A DNA stretch of 64,000 bases. Source: CAWCVR01 sp963799105 (lineage in GTDB: Bacteria > Acidobacteriota > Terriglobia > Bryobacterales > Bryobacteraceae). Shown piece by piece: positions 51,577-62,400 of the stretch (within the stretch, counting starts at the first letter, position 1; the number at the start of each line of letters is the position of its first letter). A model generated the notes under the pieces. That model was given only the letters and a program-made list of their open reading frames with translations. It searched no databases and was not told where the DNA came from. The translations under genes were made by a program, and so were the position numbers. The DNA is taken from the NCBI GenBank assembly GCA_963799105.1, contig CAWCVR010000009.1, positions 1 to 64,000 on the forward strand, given 5' to 3'.

Positions 51577-52956
51577 TCAAGCGGCGGCAGCCTGAATCAT
51601 GCCTGGCTCTGTGATTTGGAAGCCCCTGGGGGCGAGGATCTCCGGTTGTTGCGCCATTTCTTTCCGGAGCAAGGCGATCGGATCCAAGCAGGACGGCCTT
51701 CGCGCGCGGCGCCGCCACTTGGGCAGTTCGGCATAGGCGCTTCCACCCTCGGCGCCGAAAGCCCGTATCGAAGCCAGTAGCAGCGCGCTGTATGCCGCTA
51801 CTGCCAGGACCGGCTGTTTGGGCACCGACGTAACGTTCCATAACTGCGCTTCGCCGACCCCCAGCGTATCTTTCTCTTCACGGTGGTTCACCTCGATCTG
51901 CCAGCGGTCGAAGTAGATTTGAAGCAATTGCTTGGCCGGGCTGCACAAGTCGCTGGTGAGCAGGTATGCCGGATTGCGATAGTACATCCTCTTGCTCTGG
52001 CTCTTGCGATATGGGGTTGGAGCGACGACGATCAGACGCAGCGGGCGCTTGCCGGCGCCGTGCTGCCAGTGCACCGCGGAGACTTCCTTGTATCGGATCT
52101 TGCGCCGCTTTCCGCCATAGAATATCTTCGTGGTCTTCCACTCGCGGCTGTCGTCTTGACGGACCTGCTCGGGTGTGAACTTGGCGGCATCATAGAACCG
52201 CCGCGAGCCGGCCGCGGCGCGCAAACACAGCTTGGCATCCTTGCGGGCGCGAGCGAGCAACACCGACCGTTCCGGGATCTCCGCAAGGCAGGTGCGATTG
52301 CAAAAGCTGCCATCGGCGGTGAGAACGAGAGTTTTCTTCCGGCCGCCGGCCTCGTCCAGTTCCTGCCGCAGTTGCTTGCCCATGTCCACAAAACTGCGCG
52401 ACAGGTTCTTCCGCTTCACGGCCTCTTTGTACTGTTTCTTCTCCGCATCGCTGGCCTTCTTGCCGGGGCGCTTGACGCGCGAGACTTCCTGGAAGCGAAT
52501 CGGGATGGCCCACGTGCCAACCGGGGCGTTGCGGTACAGCGGCACCAGCAGGGAAGCCTGCGGGAAGCGCAAACCCAATACGAGATTGACATGAAACGGC
52601 GGGCCCATCGGATCGCGCTGATAGAACGCCTGCTGGATCGAGCGGCCGGTCTTGCGCAACCTGGTGTCATCGATGGCCACGCCGACCAGGCGTTGCGGAC
52701 AATACTCCAAAGCGCCTTTGAGGATGGGCCGAAACAACTGCTGGGGTTCCCACCGGCAGCGCGAGTGGAGGAAATACTCCGCGCTCCAACTGCGGTGCTG
52801 GCCGCCGTTGGTCCAAATGATGCGGGTCAGGCAGCGGCGGCCCAGGCAGACGAGCGAGCCGAGAGCCTGCCTGAGGGCACGGTGAAACCTGCGCTGCTGC
52901 GGAAAGACGCGCCGCCAATCCGCGGTGACGGCGAGGAACGCGGAGAGGAGGCTCAT
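51577..52956 (-). CDS. IS transposase (IS4/IS701-like DDE)
   Basis: 459 residues. DDE-type catalytic residues are expected at Asp in LVGVAIDDTRLRKTG, Asp in VLTADGSFCNRT, and Glu in YFDRWQIEVNHREEKDTLG, the last being the classic Y-(2)-R-(3)-E-(6)-K context of IS4-related families. The N-terminal part (RCLTRIIW and FHRALRQALG) resembles IS701-type proteins. Length is normal and the frame intact, so it may be active. The start ATG (52954-52956) overlaps the stop of the upstream small gene by four bases (ATGA). Confidence 0.9.
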   Translation of the reverse strand: MSLLSAFLAVTADWRRVFPQQRRFHRALRQALGSLVCLGRRCLTRIIWTNGGQHRSWSAEYFLHSRCRWEPQQLFRPILKGALEYCPQRLVGVAIDDTRLRKTGRSIQQAFYQRDPMGPPFHVNLVLGLRFPQASLLVPLYRNAPVGTWAIPIRFQEVSRVKRPGKKASDAEKKQYKEAVKRKNLSRSFVDMGKQLRQELDEAGGRKKTLVLTADGSFCNRTCLAEIPERSVLLARARKDAKLCLRAAAGSRRFYDAAKFTPEQVRQDDSREWKTTKIFYGGKRRKIRYKEVSAVHWQHGAGKRPLRLIVVAPTPYRKSQSKRMYYRNPAYLLTSDLCSPAKQLLQIYFDRWQIEVNHREEKDTLGVGEAQLWNVTSVPKQPVLAVAAYSALLLASIRAFGAEGGSAYAELPKWRRRARRPSCLDPIALLRKEMAQQPEILAPRGFQITEPGMIQAAAA

Positions 52957-53288
52957 CGGACATCCGGGCGCAGCGAAAAGGTGTTCTTTTCGGGGCGGAG
53001 GAAGCGGTCGCCGCGGGCCACCTTCTTGGTGAGGGAAGAGACCAGGCTCTCGCGGTCAACGGGGATGCCGAAATCGGCGCGAATGCGTTCCAGGATCTCG
53101 GAGATATGAAGCGGGGAGCGGGTCTTCTTGAGTATGTCGAACGCCATGTCTACCTGAGACCGACGTGCCCGCCGACGCGGTCCGGGAGTGGTGGGCGCGG
53201 GGTGGCGGAGACGGCGGACGGCGCGAAGCTGGGCCTCCAAGGAGGCTTCGAATACCCCTAGGATGAGATCTTTGGTGTCATCGTTCAT
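52953..53288 (-). CDS. Small HARE-HTH-like IS accessory protein
   Basis: 111 residues, directly upstream of and overlapping the transposase. The C-terminal half (MAFDILKKTRSPLHISEILER, then FGIPVDRESLVSSLTKKV and GDRFLRPEKNTFSL) fits the winged-helix HARE-HTH domain, which is linked to DNA and chromatin binding. The N-terminal half (TKDLILGVFEASLEAQLRAVRRL) is a helix followed by a basic region (RRRARRS). It probably regulates transposase expression or helps end binding. AGGAG 6 nt before ATG 53288. Confidence 0.75.
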   Translation of the reverse strand: MNDDTKDLILGVFEASLEAQLRAVRRLRHPAPTTPGPRRRARRSQVDMAFDILKKTRSPLHISEILERIRADFGIPVDRESLVSSLTKKVARGDRFLRPEKNTFSLRPDVR

Positions 53289-53448
53289 GGTGGGCTCCTG
53301 AGCATGAGGCTCAAGACGAGGATGGCACATCGGAGTCGGTCTGTCAATAGTAATATCAACAGACTGACTTATATTGAGGAACAGCAGGAAAGCTGCCGGC
53401 CGCCGAGGCACAAACCACCGTGACGTGAAAATGTAGAAACTCCTGCGG

Positions 53449-53551
53449 CCGATTAACAATCGGGCGCAGGCTGCCAGCCTGCCCCACATAAGACAGTCGC
53501 GGCGCGCGAAGAATTTGACAGGTAGTAATACATAACACCAGCGAATCCACT
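53449..53551. repeat. Right terminal inverted repeat of the IS
   Basis: Reverse complement starts agtggattcgctggtgttat and matches the left repeat at about 91%. The palindrome ccgattaacaatcgg is the inner end. Confidence 0.85.
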
Positions 53552-53852
53552 TCCAGTCGCGCACCCAAGACGGGGGCGCTTTTGTGAGGCAACTCGGCAG
53601 GCTGCGGCGGACCTGAAGGGCGCCCGGCGATCGGGCCACGGCGGGCCTTTGTGCATCCGTCTGAAGGCGGGTTGGCAACCTGTCGCTCTGGGCCTTCGGC
53701 CCACCAAAGGCAACGAGAACTTAGCCCGGATGCAGGCTTGTGTTTTCAGTCACTTGGGCCGGGCTTTCAACGGTGCCCCGCATCACGCCGGCGAATCCGA
53801 TTGTGGCGCCGAAAACCGGACACCGGCGCCGGTTTTGGGTTTCAATAGAAGC

Positions 53853-56800
53853 ATGCGTTACCTGGTTGGGATCTTGCTTCTGTTTTGCTCCTCGGTTTTG
53901 CCGGTGGACGCCCAGATCGACGGCCGCGTCACCGGGACGGTGATCGATCCGTCGGGCGCGTCGGTTCCGGGCGCCGAAGTGTCCCTGATTCTGGCGGGAG
54001 GGACCAAGCCGCTGATGACCACGAAGACCTCGACGGACGGGTCGTTTCACTTCATCGGCGTGCGAGCCGGATATTTCGATGTGACGGTGACCGCGCCGGG
54101 GTTTATCAAGTTCATGCGCCACGGCATCGCCGTCAACGCGGCGCGCGAGACGGATGTTGCGGGCGTGGCGCTGCAAGTGATGCAACCCGACATATTTGTG
54201 GAGGTGAAAAGCAACGTCCAGGCCGTCTCGACCGCCAACGCCGAGATCTCGCAGACCGTCAGCATGGAGGAGATCCGCAACCTGCCGCTGCTGGACCGCG
54301 ATCCGCTGGGCGCCATGCAGTTGCAGGCGGGCGTGGTTTACAACGGCAACTCCGCTACCGTGATCAACGGGCTGCGCACCTCCTATTCGGACATGACGCT
54401 GGACGGCATCAACATCCAGGACAATTATATCCGCGACAACGCCCTGGATTACTCGCCCAACAGGCCGCTGCTCAGCCAGGTGCGGGAGATGACCGTGGTC
54501 AGCTCGAACGGCAACGCGGCCTTGTCGGGCGGCGCCACGGAGACGGCATTCACCACGCCCTCGGGCACCAACCAGGTCCACGGGGAGGGGTTCTGGTACA
54601 ACCGCAACAATGCCTTCTCTTCCAACGACTGGTTCAATAACCAGTCGGGCGTCGCGCTGCCGTTCCTCAATCAGAACCAACTGGGCGCCTCGGTTGGCGG
54701 GCCGATTCAGAAAGATAAGCTGTTCTACTACGGCACCTACGAGGTGGTGCGCGCGCACCAGCAGGAGCCCACCACCGATCTGATTCCCACGCAGTCCATG
54801 CGCAACGGCGTTTTCCAGTACCGCAACGCCGCCGGCGTGCTCCAGTCGGTTAACCTGCTCACGCTTCGCAGTATCTCGATCGACCCGGTGGTCCAGGGCC
54901 TCCTCGACCAGGTCCCCTCGCCCGCTCACATCAACAGCGCCCTGGTGGGTGACGGGTTGAATTCCGGCGGGTACCGCTTCAACCAGGTGGCCAACGAAAC
55001 CCGCGACAACGTCACCGGCCGCGCGGATTACACCATCGACATGAAGCAGGCCGTCAACGCGTCGTTCTCGTGGAATCGCGATAACTCGTACCGGCCCGAC
55101 GCGGAGAACGACTATTCGGTGGTTCCCAAGATCACCAATCCCACGCACGCCGCCCTGCTGGCGTTGTCCTGGCGATGGACGCCTTCCTCGCGCATGACCA
55201 ACGAAGTCCGCGCCGGGTTCAACCTGACCTATGCGTACTTCCTGACCTCGCAGCAGTTCGGAAGCGACCTGCTCACCGGGATGTCGTTTGCCGACCCGGT
55301 CAACGAGTTCATGCCGCAGGGCCGGAACACCGACACCTACGTGATGAGCGACGACGCCGCCTATCAGCGCGGCCGCCACTACATCCAGTTCGGCTTTCAC
55401 GGGCAGCGGGTCTTGGTGCGCTCCTCCGACGACTCGGGTGTGTTGCCGGTATACAGCCTGGCGATGGGCTCGGGACAGACTCCGCTGACCACCCGCAACC
55501 TGCCGGGAATCAGCTCCGACGCGCTCTCGGTCGCCAACGGGTGGCTGGCCACGCTGGGAGGCTACCTGGATGGCTACGGCCAAACGTTCAACGTGACCTC
55601 GCGCACTTCCGGATTCGTGCCGGGCGCGCCGTTTCTGCGCCACTTTCGCATGAACGAGTACGCCCTGTACTCGACCGACAAGTGGAAGGTGTCGCCCCGC
55701 CTGACCGTGACTTACGGCCTGCGCTACACGCTGCCGGGCGTGGTGGACGAAACCAATTCGCTGGAGCTGCAGCCGATCTTCCAGGGCGGCGCGGTGGCGA
55801 CTCTGCTGAATCCCAACACCCTGCTGGACTTCACCGGCGGGTCGTATGGGCGGCCGTGGTATCGCAGCGATAAGAAGGATTTCGCCCCCAACGTGGGCGT
55901 GGCGTGGGACGTGTCCGGCAATGGCAAGACCGCGGTGCGCGCCAGCTATTCCATTTTCTACGTCAACGACCAGTCCATCCTGGCGCCCGAGAACATGCTC
56001 GAGGCCAACGCCGGTTTGCAGGGATTTGCCGCGAGCACCGGGCTTTCCGGCCGCGTGGGAAATGGCCTGCCAGCCATCCCCGAGCCGGCTTACCAGGTCC
56101 CGGTGACCGTCGCGTACAACTCCCGGAGCACTCCCTTCAACTTCGTCGGCGCCGTGGATCCAAACCTGCGCACGCCTTACGTGCAGCAGTACTCCGTGGG
56201 CATTCAACGCGAGTTCCGGGGCACGGTTTACGAAGCCCGCTACGTGGGGAACCATACGGTGGGCGCATACCGCGCCTTCGACTTCAACCAGGTGAACATC
56301 AACGCCGGCGGGTTTCTACAGGACTTCCTGAAGGCGCAGAACAACGGCCTGCTTTCGCTGAAGACAAACGGCACCTTCAACCCGGCATTCAGCAACGCGG
56401 TGCCGGGCAGCCAGCCGCTTTCGGTGATCAGCACGCTCTCCGGCAATGGCGGCCTGAACTCCAATATGAGCCGCGCCGACGGCAACGTGGTAAACTTCAT
56501 CCAGACCGGGCAGCCCGGCGAACTGGCGTACTACTACCAGACCAACGGCTACAACCCCGCGAACGCGGTGCCGTTTTTCGCCAACCCCGATGCCATCGGC
56601 GCCGACATGCTGACCAATTTCTCCAGCGCCAGCTACAACTCCCTGCAACTGGAAGCGCGCCACCGCATGCGGTCGGGCCTCAGCCTGACGGCGAATTACA
56701 GCTTCTCGAAGGTTCTCAGCGACGCCGATGGCGACTCGCAGTCGCGCTTCCAGAACCTACTGGACATCCACAATCCCAAGCTGGAACGCTCGCGCGCCAA

Positions 56801-57431
56801 CTTCGATCTGACGCACATGATCAAGGGCAGCGGCTTTCTCGACCTGCCGTTCGGTCGTGACCACAAGCTGCACTACAAGCCTCTGGACCGCGTGATCGGC
56901 GGCTGGACCGTCGGGTCGGTGATGACCTGGCAATCTGGCGCGCCGTTTTCCATTACCTCGGGATACGGCACGCTCAACCGCGCCGCGCGGTCTTATTACA
57001 ACACCGCCGATACCACGCTTTCGGGGCAGGCGCTATGGAACGCCGTCAGCTTCCATATGACCGGGAACGGGCCGATGATGGTCCCGTCGTCGGCCGTCAA
57101 CCCGGCGGACGGAACCGGCGCGATTTCGAGCATCGACGCGACGCCATTCAGCGGCGAGATCTTTTACAACCCGTCGGCCGGAAACCTGGGAACGCTGCAA
57201 AAACGCATGTTCGACGGTCCCTGGACGTTCGATTTGGATTTGAACCTGCTGAAGGAGATCACGATCTCCGGCCATCATTCGGTGGAGTTGCGGATGATGG
57301 CGATCAACGCGCTGAACCACGCCACCTTCTGGTCGGGCGACCAGAACGTCAACTCCGTGCCATTCGGCATCGTGGGCGGCACGTTCTTCGGATCGCGCGT
57401 GGTGGAGTTCGGGCTGACGTACAAGTACTGA
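53853..57431 (+). CDS. TonB-dependent receptor, Oar-like, with carboxypeptidase-regulatory domain
   Basis: 1192 residues. Signal peptide (YLVGILLLFCSSVLPVDAQ), then an N-terminal Ig-like carboxypeptidase-regulatory domain (GRVTGTVIDPSGASVPGAEV, residues 22-105), a plug (LPLLDRDPLGAMQLQAGV, GLRTSYSDMTLDGINIQD), and a 22-strand-type barrel ending with the aromatic outer-membrane tail (GSRVVEFGLTYKY). This is the large Acidobacteria/Myxobacteria Oar-like class, thought to import oligosaccharides or act in surface export. No TonB box is clear near the N-terminus. ATG 53853 is picked because the signal peptide begins there; the frame upstream to 53649 is repeat DNA. No susD-like gene adjacent. Confidence 0.93.
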   Translation: MRYLVGILLLFCSSVLPVDAQIDGRVTGTVIDPSGASVPGAEVSLILAGGTKPLMTTKTSTDGSFHFIGVRAGYFDVTVTAPGFIKFMRHGIAVNAARETDVAGVALQVMQPDIFVEVKSNVQAVSTANAEISQTVSMEEIRNLPLLDRDPLGAMQLQAGVVYNGNSATVINGLRTSYSDMTLDGINIQDNYIRDNALDYSPNRPLLSQVREMTVVSSNGNAALSGGATETAFTTPSGTNQVHGEGFWYNRNNAFSSNDWFNNQSGVALPFLNQNQLGASVGGPIQKDKLFYYGTYEVVRAHQQEPTTDLIPTQSMRNGVFQYRNAAGVLQSVNLLTLRSISIDPVVQGLLDQVPSPAHINSALVGDGLNSGGYRFNQVANETRDNVTGRADYTIDMKQAVNASFSWNRDNSYRPDAENDYSVVPKITNPTHAALLALSWRWTPSSRMTNEVRAGFNLTYAYFLTSQQFGSDLLTGMSFADPVNEFMPQGRNTDTYVMSDDAAYQRGRHYIQFGFHGQRVLVRSSDDSGVLPVYSLAMGSGQTPLTTRNLPGISSDALSVANGWLATLGGYLDGYGQTFNVTSRTSGFVPGAPFLRHFRMNEYALYSTDKWKVSPRLTVTYGLRYTLPGVVDETNSLELQPIFQGGAVATLLNPNTLLDFTGGSYGRPWYRSDKKDFAPNVGVAWDVSGNGKTAVRASYSIFYVNDQSILAPENMLEANAGLQGFAASTGLSGRVGNGLPAIPEPAYQVPVTVAYNSRSTPFNFVGAVDPNLRTPYVQQYSVGIQREFRGTVYEARYVGNHTVGAYRAFDFNQVNINAGGFLQDFLKAQNNGLLSLKTNGTFNPAFSNAVPGSQPLSVISTLSGNGGLNSNMSRADGNVVNFIQTGQPGELAYYYQTNGYNPANAVPFFANPDAIGADMLTNFSSASYNSLQLEARHRMRSGLSLTANYSFSKVLSDADGDSQSRFQNLLDIHNPKLERSRANFDLTHMIKGSGFLDLPFGRDHKLHYKPLDRVIGGWTVGSVMTWQSGAPFSITSGYGTLNRAARSYYNTADTTLSGQALWNAVSFHMTGNGPMMVPSSAVNPADGTGAISSIDATPFSGEIFYNPSAGNLGTLQKRMFDGPWTFDLDLNLLKEITISGHHSVELRMMAINALNHATFWSGDQNVNSVPFGIVGGTFFGSRVVEFGLTYKY

Positions 57432-57461
57432 GGCGCGCCGCGGTACCAGTGAACTCGCGGC

Positions 57462-59180
57462 TTACTTCAGCTCCACCGCCTGGGTGCTCGCGCTGACGTG
57501 CGCTTCGCCCTCGTCCGCCGCCACCAGGCGCAACTGGTACGCGCCCGGCGGCGCTTCCAGGCGTAGGACAAGGTTGAGCCCGCCCGGCGCCAGGCGCGCG
57601 AAGGTGGTCTCGGAGAGCGCCAACTCCGCCACGCCCTCCTTGCCGGCAACGAAGTTTCCATGGCTGTCGAGCAACGCGGCCACCATGTCGAGATGCTGCG
57701 ACCGCGCGCCGCCGTGCAGCCGGAACGCCAGCCGGGTCACGTCCCACTGGAACGAAAGCCGCGCCGCCGGGTTGCCGTTCTCCAGCTTGTCCGCCCGCAC
57801 CAGCATCTTCACCGGGGCTTCGTCCAACTGGCTGCCGCCGAGCGCCTCGCGGTCGACGCGGCGCGCCGGCGCGGGCTTCACCGCCGGGGCTGCCACCGCC
57901 ATATAGCCCTTGCGCGCCTGCACGCTCTCGTGACGGCCGGAGGGCAGGGTCACGCGCAGCCGGTGATACTTGCCGTCCGGCGCGTCGGGCGCATAGCCCA
58001 GCAGGTAGCTGGTCTCGGGCTGCATGCCCAACTCGCGAAAGCCCAACTCCAGGTCGTTGCTGTTGTGGAAGAATAGCCCGCCGGTCGCCTCCGCCAGGTT
58101 CGCCATGGCGTCGTTGCTCGACTCCTTCGGGCGCGAGCCCAACCCCTGCTCATAGATCCTCGATCGCGCGGTCGTGCCATGGTCCGCCTCCGGCCCATCC
58201 ACCGCGTACAGCCCCTTGGCGTCCAGCGAGTTGATTACCACGCCCGCCCGCAACGCCCGCCCGACCACCTCGTCCTCATCGAACTCCAGCGTGCCCGAAA
58301 GGAATCCCGACGAGGCCAGCAGGATCACCCGCGCGCCGTCCATTTGCGCCATGGAATCGACGATGTTCCGCAGTGTCAGAATGATGTTTCGCGATTGCAG
58401 CCGCACTTGCTCCCAGAGCGCGTCGGCCGTCTCCTGGACCGTCTGCACCGCGTGCGGGCACGGAGGCGGAGGCCGGGACGAGTTCCGGCTGCTGGCCCGG
58501 CCGCAAATGCCGGGCTGACACGCCATCAGTTCGTCAACCTTGGCGTCCATGGCGGCCGAGTCCAGGTGATTCGCGATAACGTATGCGTCAAACGGCTGGA
58601 GCCGCGGGCACGCGTTCGACTCGATCTTTCTCTCGCGCAGCACCACCTTGTCGATGGCCTGCTCGATAGCCGCCTGGTCGGCGGTGAAGGGAAGCACCAT
58701 GCCCGAGGAGATGGTCAGCACGGCCACGCGGTCGCCCGCGGCCATCCCCGACTTCAGGAAGCGTTTGGCGGCCGTCCGGGCATGATACAGGTCGCCGGCC
58801 GGCATGCCGAGGTCGTCGAAGACCAGGCCGGCGAAGCGCAGCTTCCCGGGGTCCGCCGCGGGCGCGGTTGCGGACTGAGCGGCTGGCGCGGCGGCGGCGG
58901 GGACGAAGTGCTGCACCGAGAACGCGGTGACCTCGCGCGGCCTGCCGTTGTCGTGGATCTGGAAATCCCCCTTGGTCAGGCCGCTCACGGCATGGCCGCC
59001 GTTGTCCCGCACCACCACCCCCACATCCACCAGCCGGGTTTCCGTCCTGATGCTGTACGCCGGCTTCGGAACGTAGGCGCCGGCGCTCATCCGCATCTCT
59101 TTCGGGTCGATGCCCTGCGCGGTGAGGACCGCCGCCAGCGCCAGCGGCACCGGCAGCCAGCGGCAGATTGGCCAACTCAT
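57462..59180 (-). CDS. Exported VWFA-related protein of the acidobacterial type
   Basis: 572 residues. Signal peptide (LPVPLALAAVLTAQG), then the family start (YSIRTETRLVDVGVVVRDNGG, GLTKGDFQIHDNGRP) and a VWFA-like core (LRFAGLVFDDLGM, ILLASSGFLSG) with a long Cys-containing insert (about 210-260) and GYAPDAPDGKYHRL. The canonical MIDAS DxSxS reads FDDLG, so metal binding may be lost. Many copies exist per genome in this phylum, and their role is unknown; protein-protein adhesion at the surface is the usual guess. The C-terminal beta domain (about 470-572) is extra. Convergent with the TonB receptor, 30 bp apart. Confidence 0.88.
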   Translation of the reverse strand: MSWPICRWLPVPLALAAVLTAQGIDPKEMRMSAGAYVPKPAYSIRTETRLVDVGVVVRDNGGHAVSGLTKGDFQIHDNGRPREVTAFSVQHFVPAAAAPAAQSATAPAADPGKLRFAGLVFDDLGMPAGDLYHARTAAKRFLKSGMAAGDRVAVLTISSGMVLPFTADQAAIEQAIDKVVLRERKIESNACPRLQPFDAYVIANHLDSAAMDAKVDELMACQPGICGRASSRNSSRPPPPCPHAVQTVQETADALWEQVRLQSRNIILTLRNIVDSMAQMDGARVILLASSGFLSGTLEFDEDEVVGRALRAGVVINSLDAKGLYAVDGPEADHGTTARSRIYEQGLGSRPKESSNDAMANLAEATGGLFFHNSNDLELGFRELGMQPETSYLLGYAPDAPDGKYHRLRVTLPSGRHESVQARKGYMAVAAPAVKPAPARRVDREALGGSQLDEAPVKMLVRADKLENGNPAARLSFQWDVTRLAFRLHGGARSQHLDMVAALLDSHGNFVAGKEGVAELALSETTFARLAPGGLNLVLRLEAPPGAYQLRLVAADEGEAHVSASTQAVELK

Positions 59181-59486
59181 ACGCTTCCGATGATAGCAGC
59201 GGGCCGGGCGGTGGAACGCGGACTGACCTTATGCACCAGCCGCGCCGTGTTGGGGGCTGCGGATCGGTAAGAATCCGTCCTGTCGTTATTTTTCTCTTGC
59301 AAAACCCATTCGAACGTTTGAATATAGGAAACTCGGAACCGATAGTCCCTAAATTGAGAAATCGGGAGAGCGAGCCGCCGGCGGGATTTCCGCCGCGGCT
59401 GTGCGCTCAGCTTGTTCCCGGCTCACCCGTTTCATGGCAGGCTGTCAATAGTTGTGAACAGATTCAAAAGGAATAGCGAGGCTACG
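59181..59486. other. Intergenic region upstream of the giant IPT/TIG gene
   Basis: 306 bp, AT-richer than its surroundings (for example gtcgttatttttctcttgca). No gene is supported. It should hold the promoters of the two divergent genes. Confidence 0.4.
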
Positions 59487-62400
59487 TTGACCAATCAGTT
59501 CTTATCCGTCTTGCGCCGATGGACCGCTCCCGTGGAGAAAAAAGCGGGCGCGTGTCTTGGTTGGTGGTTGATTGGCTGGTTGCTGGCTGGCCCGGTTGGG
59601 GCGCAGCCCGGCGCGCGCCCATCCATCGTGCAATCACCGCCGCCATCGATCACCAGCGTGAATCCGGCGTCCGGTGCCGCGGGCACGGCGGTGACGATCG
59701 CGGGCATGTACTTCGGGTCGAGCCAAGGCGGCAACACGGTGACGTTCAACGGGACCAACGCCGGCACGGCAGCCAGTTGGAGCGACGGCAGCATCACGGT
59801 AAACGTGCCGAACGGCGCGACAACCGGCAACGTGGTGGTGACGGCAGGCGGCGCGCCCAGCAACGGAGTAAGCTTCACAGTGATCCCGCCCGCGCCCACG
59901 CTGACCTCGATGAACCCCTCGGGCGGCGTTCAGAGCGCCAGTGTGCCAGTGACCCTCAGGGGCAGCAACTTCGTCGCTGGCGCGACCGTAGCGGTCGGCA
60001 ACCCGGGGGTCGCGGCCGGAAGCGTGACGGTCGTCAGTGCCACCCAGATCACGGCCACGCTGACCATCGCCGCCAACGCCGTGCCGGGAACGGCGAACGT
60101 CACGGTTACCACCATCGGGGGACCAGCAACGCCGCCGTGTTTACGGTGATCCCGCCTGCGCCCACGCTGACCTCGATGAACCCCTCGGGCGGCGTTCAGG
60201 GCGCCGCCGTGCCAGTGACCCTCAGGGGCAGCAATTTCGTCGCGGGCGCGATCGTAGTGGTCGGCAACCCGCGGGTCGCGGCCGGAAGCGTGACGGTCGT
60301 CAGTGCCACCCAGATCACAGCCACGTTGACCATCGCCGCCAACGCCGCGCCGGGTACCGCGAACGTCACGGTGACCACCATCGGGGGGACCAGCAACGCC
60401 GCCGTGTTTACGGTGATTCCGCCTGCGCCCGTGCTGACGTCGGCGAGTCCGGCGTCCGGCCTCCAGGGCGCGAGCGTGCCGGTGACCTTCGCGGGCGCTA
60501 ACTTCGTCGCGGGCGCGATGGTGCTGGTCAGCAGGAGCGGCATCACCGTAGGCAGTGTGACGGTCGTGAGCGCCACTCAGATGACGGCGACGCTGACCAT
60601 AGCCGCAACCGCCGCGCCCGGAGCGGTCAACTTCGCAGTGGTAACCAGCGGAGGCGCAAGCAATGCGGTGGGCTTCACGGTGATCCCGCCTGCGCCTGTG
60701 CTGACGTCGGTGAGCCCCGCAGCCGGCGTCCAAGGCACCAGCGTGCCGGTGACCCTCACGGGGGCCAACTTTATCGCAGGCGCAACCGTAGCGGTAAGCA
60801 ACCCGGGGATCACGGCCGGCAGCGTGACCGTTGTGAGCGCGACTCAAGTCACGGCCACGATTGCTATCGCCGCCAGCGCGGCGCCCGGGACGGCGAACGT
60901 CACGGTCACCACCAGCGGCGGGACCAGCGCCCCCGCCGTGTTTACGGTGAACCCGCCTATGCCCACGCTGACCTCGATGAACCCCTCGGGCGGCGTCCAA
61001 GGCGCGAGCGTACCGGTGACCCTCACGGGCAGCAACTTCGTCGCGGGCGCGACGGTTGCGGTTACCAACAGCGGCATCACCGTCGGCAGTGTGACCGTTG
61101 TGAGCGCCACTCAGATCGCGGCCACGTTTACCATCGCCGCCAGCGCGGCGCCCGGGGCGGCGAACGTCACGGTCACCACCAGCGGAGGGGTTAGCGGCGC
61201 CGCCGTCTTCACCGTCAACCCGTCTGGGCCCGCGCTGACCTCGCTGAGCCCCGCGAGCGGTGTCCAAGGTACCAGCGTGCTAGCGACCCTCACGGGCGGC
61301 AACTTCGCCGCCGGCGCGGCTGTGGAGGTTGCCAACGCCGGCATCACAGTGAGCGGGGTGAACGTGGTCAATGCCACTCAGATCACGGCCATGCTGAGGA
61401 TAGCCGCCAACGCGGCGACTGGGGCGGCAAACGTTACGGTGACCACCAGCGCAGGCACGAGCAACGCGGTGAGCTTCACGGTGATTCCAGTGCCCTCGAT
61501 CGGTAGCGTGAACCCAACCATAGCCACGGCGGGCGCGCAGATCGCCATCTCCGGGTCTGGCTTCGGGCTCGGGCGCGGCGCCGGCGCCGTATGGCTGGGC
61601 ACCACTCCCGCCACGGTTGTGAACTGGGCTGACACTCAGATTCTCGCCACGGTTGCATCCAGTGCCCAGTCCGGCAACGCCCGGGTGCAGCAGAACGGCG
61701 CATGGTCCAATGCCGTGCCGTTCAGCGTGATTACCCCGGCGATTTCGACCGTTGCGCCAACCATCGGCTTGCCAGGCGCCTCGGTGACGATTGCCGGCTC
61801 CGGTTTCGGCGCGGCGCAGGGCGCCGGCCAGGTATGGCTGGGCACGGCCGCGGGCGTGGTGCAAAGCTGGAGCGACACACTGATCGTCGCCCAGGTGGGC
61901 GCCAGCGCGGCTTCCGGCAACGCGCAGGTGTTGCAGGGCGGCGTCATGAGCAACGCGGTGCCATTCACCGTGAATACGCCGCAGCTCGCGAGCATCAGCC
62001 CAACCTCGGGCGTGGCGGGAACCGCGGTCACGTTCGCGGGGTCGGGCTTCGGGGCATCGCCGGGCGTGGTTTGGCTGGGCAGCATGGCCGGGCAGGTACA
62101 ATCGTGGACCGACACGCAGGTGACCGCCTGGGTGGCCCCCACCGCGGTGAGCGGCATCGCGCGGGTTCAATCGGGCGGCGGGCTTTGGAGCAACGCGCTT
62201 GGCTTTGCGGTTCCGCCGCCGGGCGGCAACGCCATGACGTTGCTGCCCAGCCCGCTGAACATGGTAGTGGGGGACACGCATACGATCCAGGCGTTGAGCG
62301 CGGCCGGGCAATCGGTTACGGGACTGATCTGGACATCGAGCAACCCGGCGGTGGTGAGCCTGTCGGCCAGCGACCCGCCAATACTGACAGCCCTCGCCGC

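Larger units (their letters stand above)
51434..53551 (-). mobile_element. Complete two-gene insertion sequence, about 2.1 kb, with 103-bp terminal inverted repeats
   Basis: The left end (51434-51536) and the right end (53449-53551, reverse complement) are about 91% identical over 103 bp (9 mismatches), and weaker similarity continues inward for about 25 more bases. Each end holds two nested palindromes (gcaggctggcagcctgc and ccgattgtcaatcgg in the left copy). Between them lie a transposase and a small winged-helix gene on the minus strand. No clear target-site duplication is visible at the outer ends. The ends lie 17 bp from the TMTC-like stop and about 300 bp from the TonB receptor start. 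Confidence 0.85.
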
